Part shown: positions 11,741 to 23,398 of the stretch, piece by piece | How the letters are laid out: every line of letters begins with the position of its first letter | Position numbering within the stretch: position 1 is the stretch's first letter | NCBI RefSeq assembly: GCF_023065955.2 | Contig: NW_026623056.1 | Coordinates: 85,621,256-85,685,255, forward strand | Direction: 5' to 3' | Source of the DNA: Ursus arctos | Lineage: Eukaryota > Chordata > Mammalia > Carnivora > Ursidae | DNA length: 64,000 nt | Notes under the pieces: model-generated | Told to the model about the DNA's origin: nothing | Seen by the model: only the letters and a program-made list of their open reading frames with translations | Database searches by the model: none | Made by a program: the position numbers and the translations under genes

Positions 11741-13245
11741 CCTCCTGAATTTTCTAAAAGTTGGTATATGATGGTATATTGATCTTTCTAAAAAGTACTA
11801 AAAATGGATACAAAGAGGTGAATTTTAAACAGAGCCTTAAGGAAGATGACTTTAGTATATGAAAATTTCTTACTGAAACTCCACAAAACACAAAAATCAA
11901 TTCCAGATGAATTTCAAATCTAAATATAAGAGGGGAAAAAATAAATCTTCTAAAAAAATATGAGAATGTCCTCATGACCTTGGAGTAGGCAAAGATTCCT
12001 TAAATAACACAAAAAGCACTACCATTAAAAGAAAAAAAGATGTATTCGATTATATTAAAATTACGAATTTCTGTTCATCAATGTTAAGAGAGTGAAAAGA
12101 CAGCCCACAGAATGGGAAAAGATGCTTGCAATAAAAAATCCAACAAAGAACTGATACCCAGAATATATCAAGAATTCCTACAATTCAATAAGAAAGAGGA
12201 CAATCCAATAGAAAAATGAGAAAAAGACTTTAACACGCGCTTCACATAAGAAGACATCCGAATGACCAATAAACATGGAAAGAACCTCAACTTCATTAGT
12301 TAGGGAAATGCAAAATTAAAACCAGAAGGAAATACCTTACATTTCCACCTGTAGGGCTGAAATTTATGGGGAGGCTAATACCAAGCCAGAGCAACTGGCA
12401 CTCTCACATGCTGCTGGTGGAAGAGTAAATTAGCACAAATACTTTGCAAAATTGTACAGCAGCATCTGCTAAGCGGAGGCCTTCAAAGCGTGGACCAGCG
12501 TGGACCAGCATGGACCAGCATGGACCAGCAGCACCCAGAACTTACCAGAAGTGTAAATTCTTGGGACCCAACCTGGACCTCCTGGGTCAAAAACTCTCCA
12601 GGTATGTCCCAGAGATGTATTTAACAAGACCTCAAGGTGATTCTGAGTCATGTAACATCTTGAGAACCACTGCGCTACAGCTAAACGTATGCATGCCCTG
12701 TAACCCAGAAACTGCACTTCAATACAGGTACAGAATTCACCAGTGTGCAAGAATATTCACAGTGGCACTACTTGTAACAATTAAAAAACTCAGAAATTAG
12801 CTAACACCCATCATCTGTAGAACAGATAAACTGTGATGTAGTCACTTAATAGAAATCCATACAGCAATGAAGACAAGAAACCTACAATTTTATGTAACAA
12901 TGCAGATGAAGCTCACTTACATAATGTTGAACACAAGTCAACACAAAGCAGCATATCCTGTATAAGTCCATTTATACAAAATACAAAACCAAGTTAAACC
13001 AAATCTTGTTATAAGTCAAAAAAAAAAACTCATTATGCTTGCGAGACTAGTGGGTAGAATCTGGATGAGGGCTTGAAGAGGGTTTCTGGATGCAATTAAG
13101 GTTCTGTTTCCTGATCTAGCGTTGGTTACACGAGTGGTCAGTTTATGAAAATTCATTGAGCTTGTAATATTCATTATAGATGTGTAGTTTGGATACTTTT
13201 CTGTGCCTAGAGTCTACCTCAATAAAAAGGTTTACAAAAAAAAAA
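11741..13245 (+). mobile_element. Ancient L1M-type LINE 3' end (interrupted)
   Basis: Heavily decayed L1 ORF2 C-terminal sequence: 'gacagcccacagaatgggaa', 'agaactgatacccagaatat' and 'ctggcactctcacatgctgc' are old forms of the ORF2 3' region. A long 3'UTR follows, ending at poly-A about 13236-13248. A MER5A interrupts it at 12473-12680. No ORF survives. Subfamily by eye is L1M; the 5' limit is uncertain. Confidence 0.75.
12473..12680 (-). mobile_element. MER5A inserted in L1M, with internal 10-bp tandem array
   Basis: Minus-orientation MER5A ending in 'ttgagaaccactgcgc' at its distal side and beginning with 'cttcaaagcgtggaccagc'. The segment that normally holds a single 'ggaccagcagcatcag'-like unit is expanded: tggaccagc with a leading g or a occurs four times in perfect 10-bp register at 12490-12529. 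The expansion creates a chance 118-codon frame that is not a gene. Confidence 0.8.
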
Positions 13246-13249
13246 AAAC

Positions 13250-13949
13250 CTTGATTAATTATTTTTAAGTTGCATAAGTGAAAATTACTTCAGGCAGGAT
13301 ATTTGCATTGGAAAAAGTTTAAGACATTAAAGAAGAATAAAGAAGAGCATCAGAAATAACATCCAACTCTGGGGAACTGTTTGTCGCTATGACAGCAGAA
13401 GAGGGAGGAAGCTTGCAAGATCTTGGACCAATGAAAGCTTCCCTGGGTGGCTGCGTCTGGGTACAAAAAATAGTCCCTGGGGTCTGACTGGGCAGTAGAA
13501 ACCCAGCAGTGGGCCTAACTCATGAGTCAATCTAAGCTTTAATAATTAAAATGTAATCACTATATTTCTATATCCCTTAACTCCATAGGAATTTTCAGTG
13601 GCTGTAATTGCATTAACCTGCTCATCAGTCAGGTTAAGCAGCTGTCAGAGGAGGAAAGTGGAAACAGTCAAACACATTAATTAGCTGATGTTTGCTTCTT
13701 ATTGAAGTTTGTTAACTTTTTGCCAGCAGAGTCAATGGATTTAAAAAAGAAAACGAGTTATTACCTCATCTCTGTCGCCAGCAAAGCCTTCATTCTTCCT
13801 TGAACCCCTTTTTGAGTAGCTTCTGGGCTCTGGCTTAGACATGGGTTCAGGCTGGTTTTTACCAGCAAGCGTGTTATGTCACTCAGGTAACTCAATCTGA
13901 GAACACACCTACACTTGTTTCCTGTTAAAAAATGTTCTCTATTTTGGTT
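13250..13949. other. Single-copy DNA, possible conserved non-coding element
   Basis: No repeat or exon. The 13540-13740 part is dense in homeodomain-like TAATTA and TTAATTAG sites, a CAGCTG E-box at about 13640 and a GTTAAC site near 13710, in otherwise low-complexity-free sequence. That composition is typical of developmental enhancers but proves nothing alone. Confidence 0.35.
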
Positions 13950-14362
13950 TTTATTTTTTGAAAAGGTAATTTGCTTTCACGGTTAGAAACTCAAAAGGAA
14001 CAAAAGGTTATACAGAAAAATGCCCCCCTCCTAGCCCTATTCCCTTTCAGTTCCCCTCCCTGGTGGCAACTGATGTGACTGGTGTCCTATGTAACTTCCC
14101 AGAGATTGGCTTTTTATTCAAAAAATCTATAGCCCTATCTATATATTCTGTTTTATCCTTCCCTTCTTTCTATACCAAAGAAACCATAAAACCATTGTAT
14201 GAATAAATATGCCACAATTTAACCAGTCCCACACTGGCAAGCATTTATGACTATTAATCTTGTCTCATTGCACAGTGCTATGATGACTGTTTTTCCACAT
14301 ATATCCCTGTAAATGTGTGTGTAGATAAATTTCTAGTTATTTCTAAATTTTCTGTTAAACTC
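13950..14362 (-). repeat. Old LINE fragment (L1M/HAL1-like), antisense
   Basis: Shows the order of motifs seen in an old antisense L1-type element: 'ttccctttcagttcccctcc', 'tggtggcaactgatgtgact', 'cattgtatgaataaatatgc', 'taaccagtcccacactggca' and 'gtagataaatttctagttat'. No coding capacity and no TSD. Family naming is tentative. Confidence 0.5.
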
Positions 14363-14667
14363 TTAAGTTTGAAGAACTCCTAGGCCTACAGAAAAATTGC
14401 AAGAACATTACACTGAACTTCTGATAATGTTTCAATATAAATTTCCTCAGCATTGTGATCCACTGACCATTTTATATAGAGAGATATGTCACTCTTACTG
14501 AATCCTAAGACAGCAAAAGGACCTGGGTATTCAAAGGCATTAAAAAAAATTAAAAGGCTACCCTAAAGGGGGCAAAAAACCCAGAAGAAGGATGCTAAGA
14601 CCCCCAGCAACAGGCAGCCTCACATGGCTGTCCCTGCATGTATCTACTCTCAACCTGATGCACTAAA

Positions 14668-14898
14668 ACAGGGGGTAGCAAACTCCTACAAAGGGCTAGA
14701 GAGTCATTATTTTAGACTTTGCAGCCCCTACAGTCTCAGGAACACTTACTCAGCTCCACTGCTGCAGCATAAAGTAGTCATAGGTAATACAAATGTGAGG
14801 GTTTGTGGCTGTGATCCACAATCATTTGCAAAATTATTTTCAAGAACAGGCAGAAGGCTGAGTTGGGCCCATTGGCCACAGTGTGCCAGCCGCTTGCT
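14668..14898 (+). repeat. hAT-like MER DNA transposon relic
   Basis: The fragment runs from 'gggggtagcaaactcctaca' through 'ttagactttgcagcccctac' to 'gggcccattggccacagtgt'. This is the layout of a widespread non-autonomous mammalian hAT element with near-palindromic ends. A 93-codon open frame crosses it by chance. I am confident about the repeat, less so about the family name. Confidence 0.55.
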
Positions 14899-14899
14899 C

Positions 14900-17690
14900 T
14901 TATGATACAAAAATTACTCCTTTTAAAGGAGATGGGCCTCTAGACTCATTCCAAATGTAGAAAAACATTTTCAACTCTCCAAAATCAATCACAAGCACTG
15001 GTTGCTAGCCTCTGACTTCAGATAACTGGATTGTCATTCTTGGTGCTAAATCAAATTCCATTGTTTATCTTAAAGTATTTCGGAGTTGCACTGCTAAGCA
15101 CTGTGAGGTGCTGGCACTGGCACTGTCCTTGAATCGTCGTGAGTGTACACACATGTAAGCAGGACTAATGAGTTCACCTAAAAGCAGGCACCCTTAGAGC
15201 CTCTAGGCTTGGTATGGGTAGGTATAAAAACACTTCTCCCGCTCCAGAGAGAGAACAGGATTTTGACATTTGGACCCTCACACAACAGAAAGTATAGGTG
15301 AGATTGCCCAAGCAATGTGGTCCCAATGATATAAAATACAAAAATGTCTTCCAACCAGTTTAATAACCGAAACCTTTGTTTCGGTTTCCTTTAAGCCATG
15401 TAATTTTTCCCTCTGAAATCAGATGCTTTATTTCTTTGGGCTGTTATTTTCCTGGAGGTAAGGGACTCTGGCAGAACAGCTTTACTGGCTAAAAACAAGC
15501 TATACCTTGGAGGCTTTACAAATGTAGACAAACAACCCAACACTTAGCCAGGTAGTTGGTCCCACCTCCTGTTCCTTCTTGTCACGCCATAGGTCAACCT
15601 CATTCAAATCCTTCTCACACTTCCCTTCTTTTCCATCCATGTTTCACATTTCCGTCCCTTAGTCACTTGCTTCAGATCAACTTAAAAAATGAATAAGAGA
15701 ATATTGAGGGTAGCAAGACATATCTATTGAAAAAAAGAGGACTTAAAACATCTTTCACATGGCCTTTTGGAGCAGTTCTTTGACAGTGAGAACATAGCCT
15801 AGTCCATTAATATCAGAGCCACTGGTGCCATGTAATAAACCAGAAATATCAGATTATACTAACTATATCTCCACTGCTTTCTTTTATGATTAAATCTCAG
15901 AAAGCTTCTTTAATTGATATCTGCTGTTGGTTTGGTATTGATGCCAATTAAAAGCAGCATATTATGACCATTATGCAATCAGATGGGAATAAGAAAACAC
16001 TAGTATACAGATATGACATAGAACATACAAGTTTGATCATTATAATAATAATTATATTTGTTGAGAGGCTGACAAATAACCAATGGCTCATTGATAATAC
16101 CCCCTAATGCTCCTTCTATCCCTAGAAAAAACACAGAAACCAAAATAAAAAGATAAAACACACCAAGTTAAAAAATGAGAAAGAACCGTGTCCCGTTGAT
16201 GAAAAATACTAGAAATTCTCTCACACCTACAATCTGTTTTCTCCTATCTCGAATTGTACTGCCCACCTGCCAGGATGAGAGGAGCAAGTTAGAGATGCCA
16301 TGGGAAAGCATCTACAAACAGCCAAGCACTCCACAAACACAGGTCCTTATTACCAAAGAGGCAGGCGGAATAATTGCATTAATGTGAAAATCTCTCCCCT
16401 CGAAATGCCTCCATATTATCTGTATGATCTAAAAGATTTATTTATCAAATTAGTGTTTTTAATTACGTGCTGTGGGTTAAAATAATCATACATGCAATCA
16501 GATCCCACAGCTGACTACCCACAATATTTATTTTGCTTTTTTAATCTGGTCTGAGGTGGTGTTTTCTTATTGGACCATAAAAAACTCCATTATCCCTTGA
16601 TTCACTTGTTATTCTTAGATAGCTAAAATTTGGTCTTTGGAATATCTTTTTCACATGGTCAATTGGGTAGAAAATACAAGGTACCTGAGATGTGGGCAGC
16701 TGTCACTAAATTGATGTGGAAGTTTCTAAACCTCTAACTCCTAGAATGTCCAGTGCCAGCAGGAGTGTAAGCCGAGGTCATTACCACTACAGAACTAAAT
16801 GCCTTCCTGGCCCACCATCTTTCTCAAGCCCTCACCCATTGGTTCTGAAATGCCATTCAGCAAGTGCTGGCATCCTCCCAGTAGCCTTAGCTATAGTGTG
16901 TCTCACAAAGACCCAGAAGGGATCAAATAAATGGTGGCTCAGAGTTGTTCGCATCCTATAAACCAATAGTCCTGGGTTCCAACCCTGGGCCATCACTTAA
17001 TGTTCTGAAATCTTAGATGGCACTCAGCATTCTTGAGCTCCACTTCCTGTAGTGGATATTTGTCATGCTTTGTACACACATGCATGTGCAAGCACACACA
17101 CACATTGCTTGAGCACTCTGCCTATGTTTAAAGAATTTATCCCTTATTGAAGTCCTGTCTCCCCAGAAATAAGCCAGAAACTCATTTTCCAAGCTTTCAT
17201 TGCACCTAAGGTGCAGTCATGTGATCTAGGCTTTGTGAATCAGATGCACTCTCTAGAGACTTTAATGAAGTAGAGAGAAATAGAGGGAAGAATGAGTGTC
17301 CTACATTTTTTGTCATTGTGTTGGAAGCAATGGAAGCCTCCAGCTTTGGGGAACATCAGCCAAAAAAAGGCCTCATGCATCAGTGGTAAAACCATGGTAT
17401 CTGTATCCTGCGAAGGTGGTAGAGTGGTCTTCACAAAGACTTCCCACTCTTGCAAGAGTCAGTGAGCTACCTAATAATCCAATATAAGTTCCATTTATAT
17501 TTATGCAAAGTAAAGTATGTTCTTCTGGTACCAATTAAGAATCTCGACAAATTAGTTGTTACATTTACAAATGGCAATAATAACGTATACAACACAAAAG
17601 TACTGAGCATTACCTGGAGCTACCAGGTAACAGCACTTGGAATGCAGGTAAAAAGTATTCCTCAAATGTAAGTTCTACTTCCCTTATTTT
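14900..17690. other. 2.8 kb of single-copy DNA
   Basis: No gene recognised. 15890-16560 is rich in ATTA, TTGAT and ATTTATT motifs and looks enhancer-like. 16935-17010 may hold a weak MIR piece ('gtcctgggttccaaccctgg'). 17070-17104 has a short degenerate CA repeat. Confidence 0.45.
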
Positions 17691-18935
17691 TTAGTAATCA
17701 ATACTTGTATTATCTTATTTGTTTTCTTTCTATCAGCATGTTATGCATTCTCTTACTATTCTTTCAATGATTAACCTAAGGATTACAACATACTTTCTTG
17801 ATTTATCACAATCTAATACATATTATAATTTTTACTACCTGAATCCTACTAGAACTTTACAACTGCTTGATTCCATCTGCCTCCGTCTCATCTTTGCCTT
17901 AGCGTTATTATACCTTTTTCTGCACCTACTTTAAGCTTCATAAGACATTACAGTTACTGCTTTGCACAATCAAAAATTATCTCTATTTAGCCACATGCTT
18001 ATCCCTCATAGTATTATTCATTTCCTCCTGCATTTCCATATTACCATGTGGAATCATTTTCCTCCAGCCTAGAGGAGAAATGTTTTCCTTTAGTACAAAC
18101 ATACTAGCAATGAATTCCCTCTATTTTTGTCTAAAGGTACTATTATTTCACCTTCACTGTTGAAAAATATTCTAAATATCCTTCATTCTAGACTGGCAGT
18201 GATTTTCTTTAAGAATCTTTAAGAATGTTCTATTGCTCTCCGGATTCTGTTATTTTTCATAAGCATCCAGCTGTTGGTCTTACCATGGCTTTTTCAGAGG
18301 TAATATGTCTTTATTCTGGTAGATTTAAAAATTTTATTTTTTACTTTGTTCTTCAACAGTTTTACTATGACATGTGTGTGCTTTACTCTGTATTTCCATT
18401 GCTCAGGATTCCATGAATTTCTCGAATCTAGGGATCCCATTTGGTGAAATTCTCAGCCATTACCACTTTGAAAATTTCTTCTGCCCCCCCCCCCCCCATT
18501 TCTTTCTCTCTTCATTCAAGGAATGCAATTATTTGTATATTGGACCTTTTTAGCATGTGTTGAATGTATCTTACATTTCTGTCTTTTCTAAAATCTGAAC
18601 TTGAATATTATTAACTTGCCTTCCAGTTCACTAGTCCTGTGTTCTGTTATGTCCAGTAACCACTAATACTCAGTATAATCTTAATTTCAGATATTACATT
18701 TTCCCATTTTAGAATAGCCATCTAATTTTTTATAGATTTCAACTCTTGTAAAATTCTCCATCTTTGTATCTTTTATTCATTTTTTCTCTATTTTTTAATG
18801 TACTAATCATATTTTTAAATTCTTGCCTGCTAATATTCGATCATCTGTAGGTCTTCCCCTATTATTTGTTTTTTTCCTTGATTGTTAGTCATATAGTCTT
18901 GGCTCTTTGCATGTCTTTTAATTTTCTATTGCATA
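17690..18935 (-). repeat. Ancient L1M/HAL1-like LINE, antisense
   Basis: Old antisense LINE coding region. Recognisable blocks in order are 'gaaaaatattctaaatatcc', 'tctagactggcagtgatttt', 'ttcttcaacagttttactat', 'aattctcagccattaccact' and 'gttcactagtcctgtgttct'. All frames are closed. A C14 homopolymer lies at 18484-18497 inside it. Boundaries are approximate and the element may extend to about 19.24 kb. Confidence 0.55.
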
Positions 18936-19744
18936 TAAGAGATACAAAACTGCAGAGACTCCAGGTGGTTCTATTAATAACCAAAGAGAATTTCTCTTTT
19001 CTCTCTAAGGCAGATAATGTGAAAGATTAATCATTTCAAGTCAATAATGGGTTAACCTGGAAATGGACTAAGGTTTTAGTTTTAGTAAATAACACATATA
19101 CTTTTCCTTTATTTCTAGGCCATGGGTTTCTGAGGTTTTTATTGAGAGTGGTGGGGCCTCTGTCTCTGTGGCCCTGAAAGATTCTGAAAGTTATAGTCTC
19201 ACCCTGTGGAGGTTTCAACTTAACTCTCTAACCTCCCACCCAATGTAGCCTCAAAATTTGAAAAAGCCTTAATGGTGAGACTAGCCAAGTGTTTGATGCA
19301 AGCCCTCTTCACCTTCCTCACCCCACATCCAGAATTGGTGAGTGCTACTGAGGGGTGAGGGTAGCTGATGACTGGCAGCTCACCCTGAAAGGGTCTCTGC
19401 TTAAGAGCTTAGTTTATCTAATTTTCATTGTTTTCCTAGCTCTCTGGTGCCTATAAGGATAGGCTTTTTGTAAATTTATAAATTATCTGCTTCTTTCTAC
19501 TGTTTCAGCAAGAGCATCTGCCAAGATCTTCTACATCCTAACTAGAGGAAGAAGTCCCCCTTCCCTCCTCTGTAACAAATTCTATCATTAGTGACTTGAT
19601 GCTCATTAAAAGCCCTGAAATTTTTCACTAATAGTAGAAGAAACTAGAATAAAAGGAGAGCACAGTCTGATCGTTGGATTTTACGGAACTTTTAAATGGT
19701 GCTTATGTCATTCGCAGGTCCAAAGGACATTTCACTTTGTGTAA
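18936..19744. other. Unassigned AT-rich DNA
   Basis: No feature supported. The first 300 bp may be a continuation of the preceding old LINE. Confidence 0.4.
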
Positions 19745-19756
19745 GAACCACTTCTT

Positions 19757-19950
19757 TTTTTTTTTTTTAAGATTTTATCAATTAGAGAGAGAGAGAGAGA
19801 GAGCACAAGCAGGCAGAGGGGCAGAGGGGGAGGAAGAAACGGACTTACTGCTGAGCAGGGAGCCCAATTCAAGGCTCGATCCCAGGACCCGGGGATCACA
19901 ACCTGAGCCAAAGGCAGACACTCAACTGACTGAGCCACCCAGGCTCCCTG
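19757..19950 (-). mobile_element. SINEC, older subfamily
   Basis: Minus-strand SINE with T14 (poly-A), 'aagattttatcaatt', a (GA)n stretch at about 19784-19803, body, and head ending 'gagccacccaggctccct'. A 12-bp TSD, gaaccacttctt, flanks it at 19745-19756 and 19951-19962. The body (ctgctgagcagggagccc) belongs to the general carnivore SINEC type, not the young cacagcggtt type. The overlapping 137- and 87-codon frames are repeat-derived. Confidence 0.93.
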
Positions 19951-19962
19951 GAACCACTTCTT

Positions 19963-21494
19963 ACAGACAGACCAGGTTGACAGAATTGAAGTCACAATTT
20001 CAAGTTCATATTCAATTTATATTTACCACAAATCAAAATAAACCCAATGTGACAAAGAAAAACTATCAGTTTTATCCTTGTGATTAAGACATGTTTGAAA
20101 TAAATTCTTTGTTTTTTGTTGGGATAATATCAATTCACAATCCCCCACCTCCAGTCAAAGTAAGCTTCACACTGACAAAACAGAAAAAGAACTGATTAAA
20201 AAAAAAAAAACTGGAAAGCAGCCAGATTTATAATAGATTTCTTCTAAATATAAAAAGGTGCTAAATATGATCATTGCAAAAATTGCCTGTAAGCTACTCC
20301 ATGCACCAATTGCTGCACTGAGGAAGATTGAAAGACAGAAATAAAACATTGCTTGTTGTATATAAATCTAACCAAGTTGGCACAGAAACGTGAATGCTAG
20401 AAATCTACCACACACCATGGAAAAAGTGAACTTCTTACACAAATGCCCTGCCAGCTCTTTATTCTTAGGAATTTAATGACTGTGGGGCATTCATTGTTGG
20501 CTCTTCTGGTTTAAAACTCTGAAAAGGCCTTGCCATATGTAGTTTACAAACTAGATAATATTTGTTTAATTTCCAACTCCTCCCCATCGTCATGGGTACT
20601 CACCCATTACAGAACCTCACCACAACAACCAAATTGATGTCTTCATTTTCCATGAAGTGCCTGGGCCCTCTCTAAGGCATATCACTGTGAAGGTATACCA
20701 CTTTCACCTTTCTAGATTCATTGCTGCCCTCCCCGCACACCCCACCACTATGTTAGTGTACCTTTATATGTAGAAACTTGCAAGGTTAATAGAATGAAAA
20801 TTTAGAAGAGAGATATTTTAAACCCTTCTATCCTAACAGGGAGGCTCACCCCACCTTACCTAATACACAGGGCCAATTTTAGAGCAGTCGAAGAAATGGA
20901 TAGTTCTTCCTATAGGAAGGGCTAGAAGAAAAATAGTATCATTAATTGTTCACCATTTCCAGCCCATTCTTTAGATGTGCCATCAGTATTCTGTCACAGC
21001 TAGTGAAAAATTTAAATGCCACTTTTATTTTTCCAATCAACAGCTTGATATGATCCAATAAAAATGCAATTCCTTTAATGGACACACTAATGCACTGGCA
21101 AATTGAGGGTTAGGGCCCCCAACCTGGCACACGCACAGATAATCTCTTTCCTGAAACAAATCTTCCCTTCCCATCAAAGGGTATGAATTATTTGTCCAAA
21201 CAATCTCCCACTCTGAACTTAATACAAAAGCTCTGTTGGTGTTGAAATTTGGGTGGAGCTCATCAAATCTAAGGATCTAAAGTTCAGGAGAAAATTCAGG
21301 AGCCTAGTATGATGACAGATCAAATGAAACCAAAACACTCTACCTTGACAAGCTTTCAAGCAGCCAAATACTAACTCCAGATTGAGCCAGATGGCTTAGA
21401 CTTGACGTCAAAGAAGTGTTGCTAAAAATCTTTCAATATTGTTCCTTCAACAAATGACCTGCTTGCTTATACTTTCATCAAGCAAAGTTTTCTT
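19963..21494. other. 1.5 kb of single-copy DNA
   Basis: No repeat, RNA gene or exon supported. A12 run at about 20198-20210. Confidence 0.5.
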
Positions 21495-21511
21495 AAAAGT
21501 TTCAAGGGCTT

Positions 21512-22426
21512 AGGAGGGAGTTAAGATGGCGGAGGAGTAGGGGACCCCTTTTTCAGCCGGTCCCCTGAGTCGAGTTGGATAGGTACCAGACCAGCCTGAA
21601 CATCCATGGAATCAGCCTGAGACGCAGGAAGATACATCTGGATCTCTACAAATGAATATCTCCAGCGCTGAGTATTGAGGTACGAAGCGGGGAGCCGTGA
21701 AACCGCGCACAGAAATCGGAAGATAAACGGAAGAGGGAGGGAGCCGCCGCGTTCAGGTGCCAGGAAGCGGTAGCCACCTGCATGGGGGAGTGGGCGGACT
21801 CGCGGACAGCACCCGGGAGAGAGCAGACTGAGACCATGAGCCGGGAGCGCACGACACCAGACTACTCACAGAACTCCAGTGTGCTCACTGGAACCAGACT
21901 GAGACCAGGAGCTCCGGAGCGCGTGGGGGCGGCTGGCCATGTTAGAAACACAAAGGACAGAGACACGCCAGCCCTGGAAGTGAGGGCTGGGATGCCGGGT
22001 ATGGGGCGCACATCCCAGGACGCTGCAGGGTTGAGCAGCACCAACAGAAACAGAGTTAAAGTGGCCAGAACATCAGTGGAGAATGGTCTGCAATCCCTCT
22101 GTTCTGAGACAGAGGCTGAGATTCAGCCACTGCTGCTATGACTCTCAGAAGAGGCACAGCAAACCACCAGGGAAAGCCGCCAGAGAACAAAAGCCTGGAA
22201 ATACCGGGTCACAGTGTGCCCATCCCCATCCCCCCTCGCAGGGGACACGAAGACTCTACCCAAACAGGGTTGCCTGATTATCGGCGTGGCAGGCCCCTCC
22301 CCCAAAAGGCAGGCTGAAAAATCAAGAAGCCCACATCCCTAAGATCCCTATAAAACAAGGGTGCATGGCCTGGGTCCTGGTCAATAATTTGGGCTCTGGA
22401 CAACCCCGCAACCTCTCCTCATCAGA
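21512..22426 (+). promoter_or_regulatory. L1 5'UTR / internal promoter with YY1-like site
   Basis: The first ~915 bp of the L1 are relatively GC- and CpG-rich (for example around 21690-21860 and 21910-22030), unlike the flanking AT-rich DNA. AAGATGGCGG at 21523-21532, 11 bp from the 5' end, matches the YY1 core. In human L1 a YY1 site at the equivalent place sets the transcription start; that it does so here is inference. CpG sites have partly decayed to TG/CA. Presence of the true 5' end distinguishes this copy from all other L1s in the window. Confidence 0.75.
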
Positions 22427-23327
22427 ATGACGAGAAGGAGAAATCCCCCTAGCAAAGAGAAGACAATGAGTCTGTGGCCTCTGCCACAGAACTAATGGAT
22501 ATGGATATAACCAAATTATCAGAAATGGAATTCAGAGTAACAATGGTCAAGATGATGTGTAGACTTGAAAAAAGTATTAACGAAAATGTTAATGAGAATA
22601 TACAATCTCTAAGGGCAGAAATGAGAGCGAATCTGGCAGAAATTAAAAATTCTATGAGCCAAATGCAGTCAAAACTAGAGGATCTGATGGCCAGGGTGAA
22701 TGAGGCAGAACGTATCAGCGAATTGGAGGATGGGTTAGTAGAAGAGAAAGCTAAAATAGAATCTGAACTTAAAAAAATCCACATGCAAGAATGTAGGTTA
22801 CGGGAGATTACTGACTCAATGAAACGTTCCAGTGTCAGAATCATCGGCATCCCCGAGGGGGTGGAGAAAAACAGAGGTCTAGAAGTGATATTTGAACAAA
22901 TTGTAGCTAAAACTTCCCTAATCTAGCAAGGGAAACAAACATTCATGTCCAAGAGGCAGAGAGGACCCCTCCCAAGCTCAACCACAACAAACCTACGCCA
23001 CATCACGTCATAGTGCATTTCGCAAATATTAGATCCAAGGATACAGTATTGAAAGCAGCCAGGGCAAAGAAATCTCTCACTTACCAAGGCAAAGGTATCA
23101 GAATTACGTCAGACCTGTCTACACAGACCTAGAATGAGAGAAAGGGTTGGGGGGGGGGCATTTTTAAAGCTCTTTCAGAGAAAAACATGCAGCCAAGGAT
23201 CCTTTATCCAGCAGGGCTGTCATTCAGAATGGATGGAGAAATAAAGACCTTCCAGAATCGCCAGTCATTGACCAATTTTGTAACCATGAAACCAGCCCTA
23301 CAGGAGATATTACGGGGGGTTCTATAA
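22427..23327 (+). pseudogene. L1 ORF1 (RNA-binding chaperone), broken
   Basis: ORF1 encodes the trimeric RNA-binding protein that coats L1 RNA in cytoplasmic particles. The ATG at 22427-22429 starts a frame that closes after 22 codons; a one-base deletion near 22450 moves the homologous reading to the frame of 22474-22926. That part (150 codons) shows a heptad-rich coiled coil (SLRAEMRANLAEIKNSMSQM) followed by the RRM start, with SVRIIGIPEGVEKN at about residues 120-133. Another one-base loss near 22920 gives a TAG. A TAG replaces a Trp codon near 23130, and a G10 run (23149-23158) may shift the frame again. The homologous stop is at 23325-23327. Confidence 0.9.
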
Positions 23328-23398
23328 AGGTAAAAATGCCCCAAGAGTGATACAGAACAGAAAGTCACAATCTATAGAAAAAAGACGTTATTGGCAAC

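Noticed and set aside
12444..12800. 118-codon frame with repeated WTSMDQHGP-like motif
   Set aside because: Generated by the 10-bp tandem array inside MER5A in an old L1; frames are open on both strands because of the repeat.
19674..20087. 137-codon frame rich in Glu and Arg
   Set aside because: Runs through the (GA)n and antisense body of a SINE; repeat-derived.
22474..22926. 150-codon frame as a novel coiled-coil protein
   Set aside because: It matches L1 ORF1 in position, coiled coil and RRM start; both ends are made by frameshifts.
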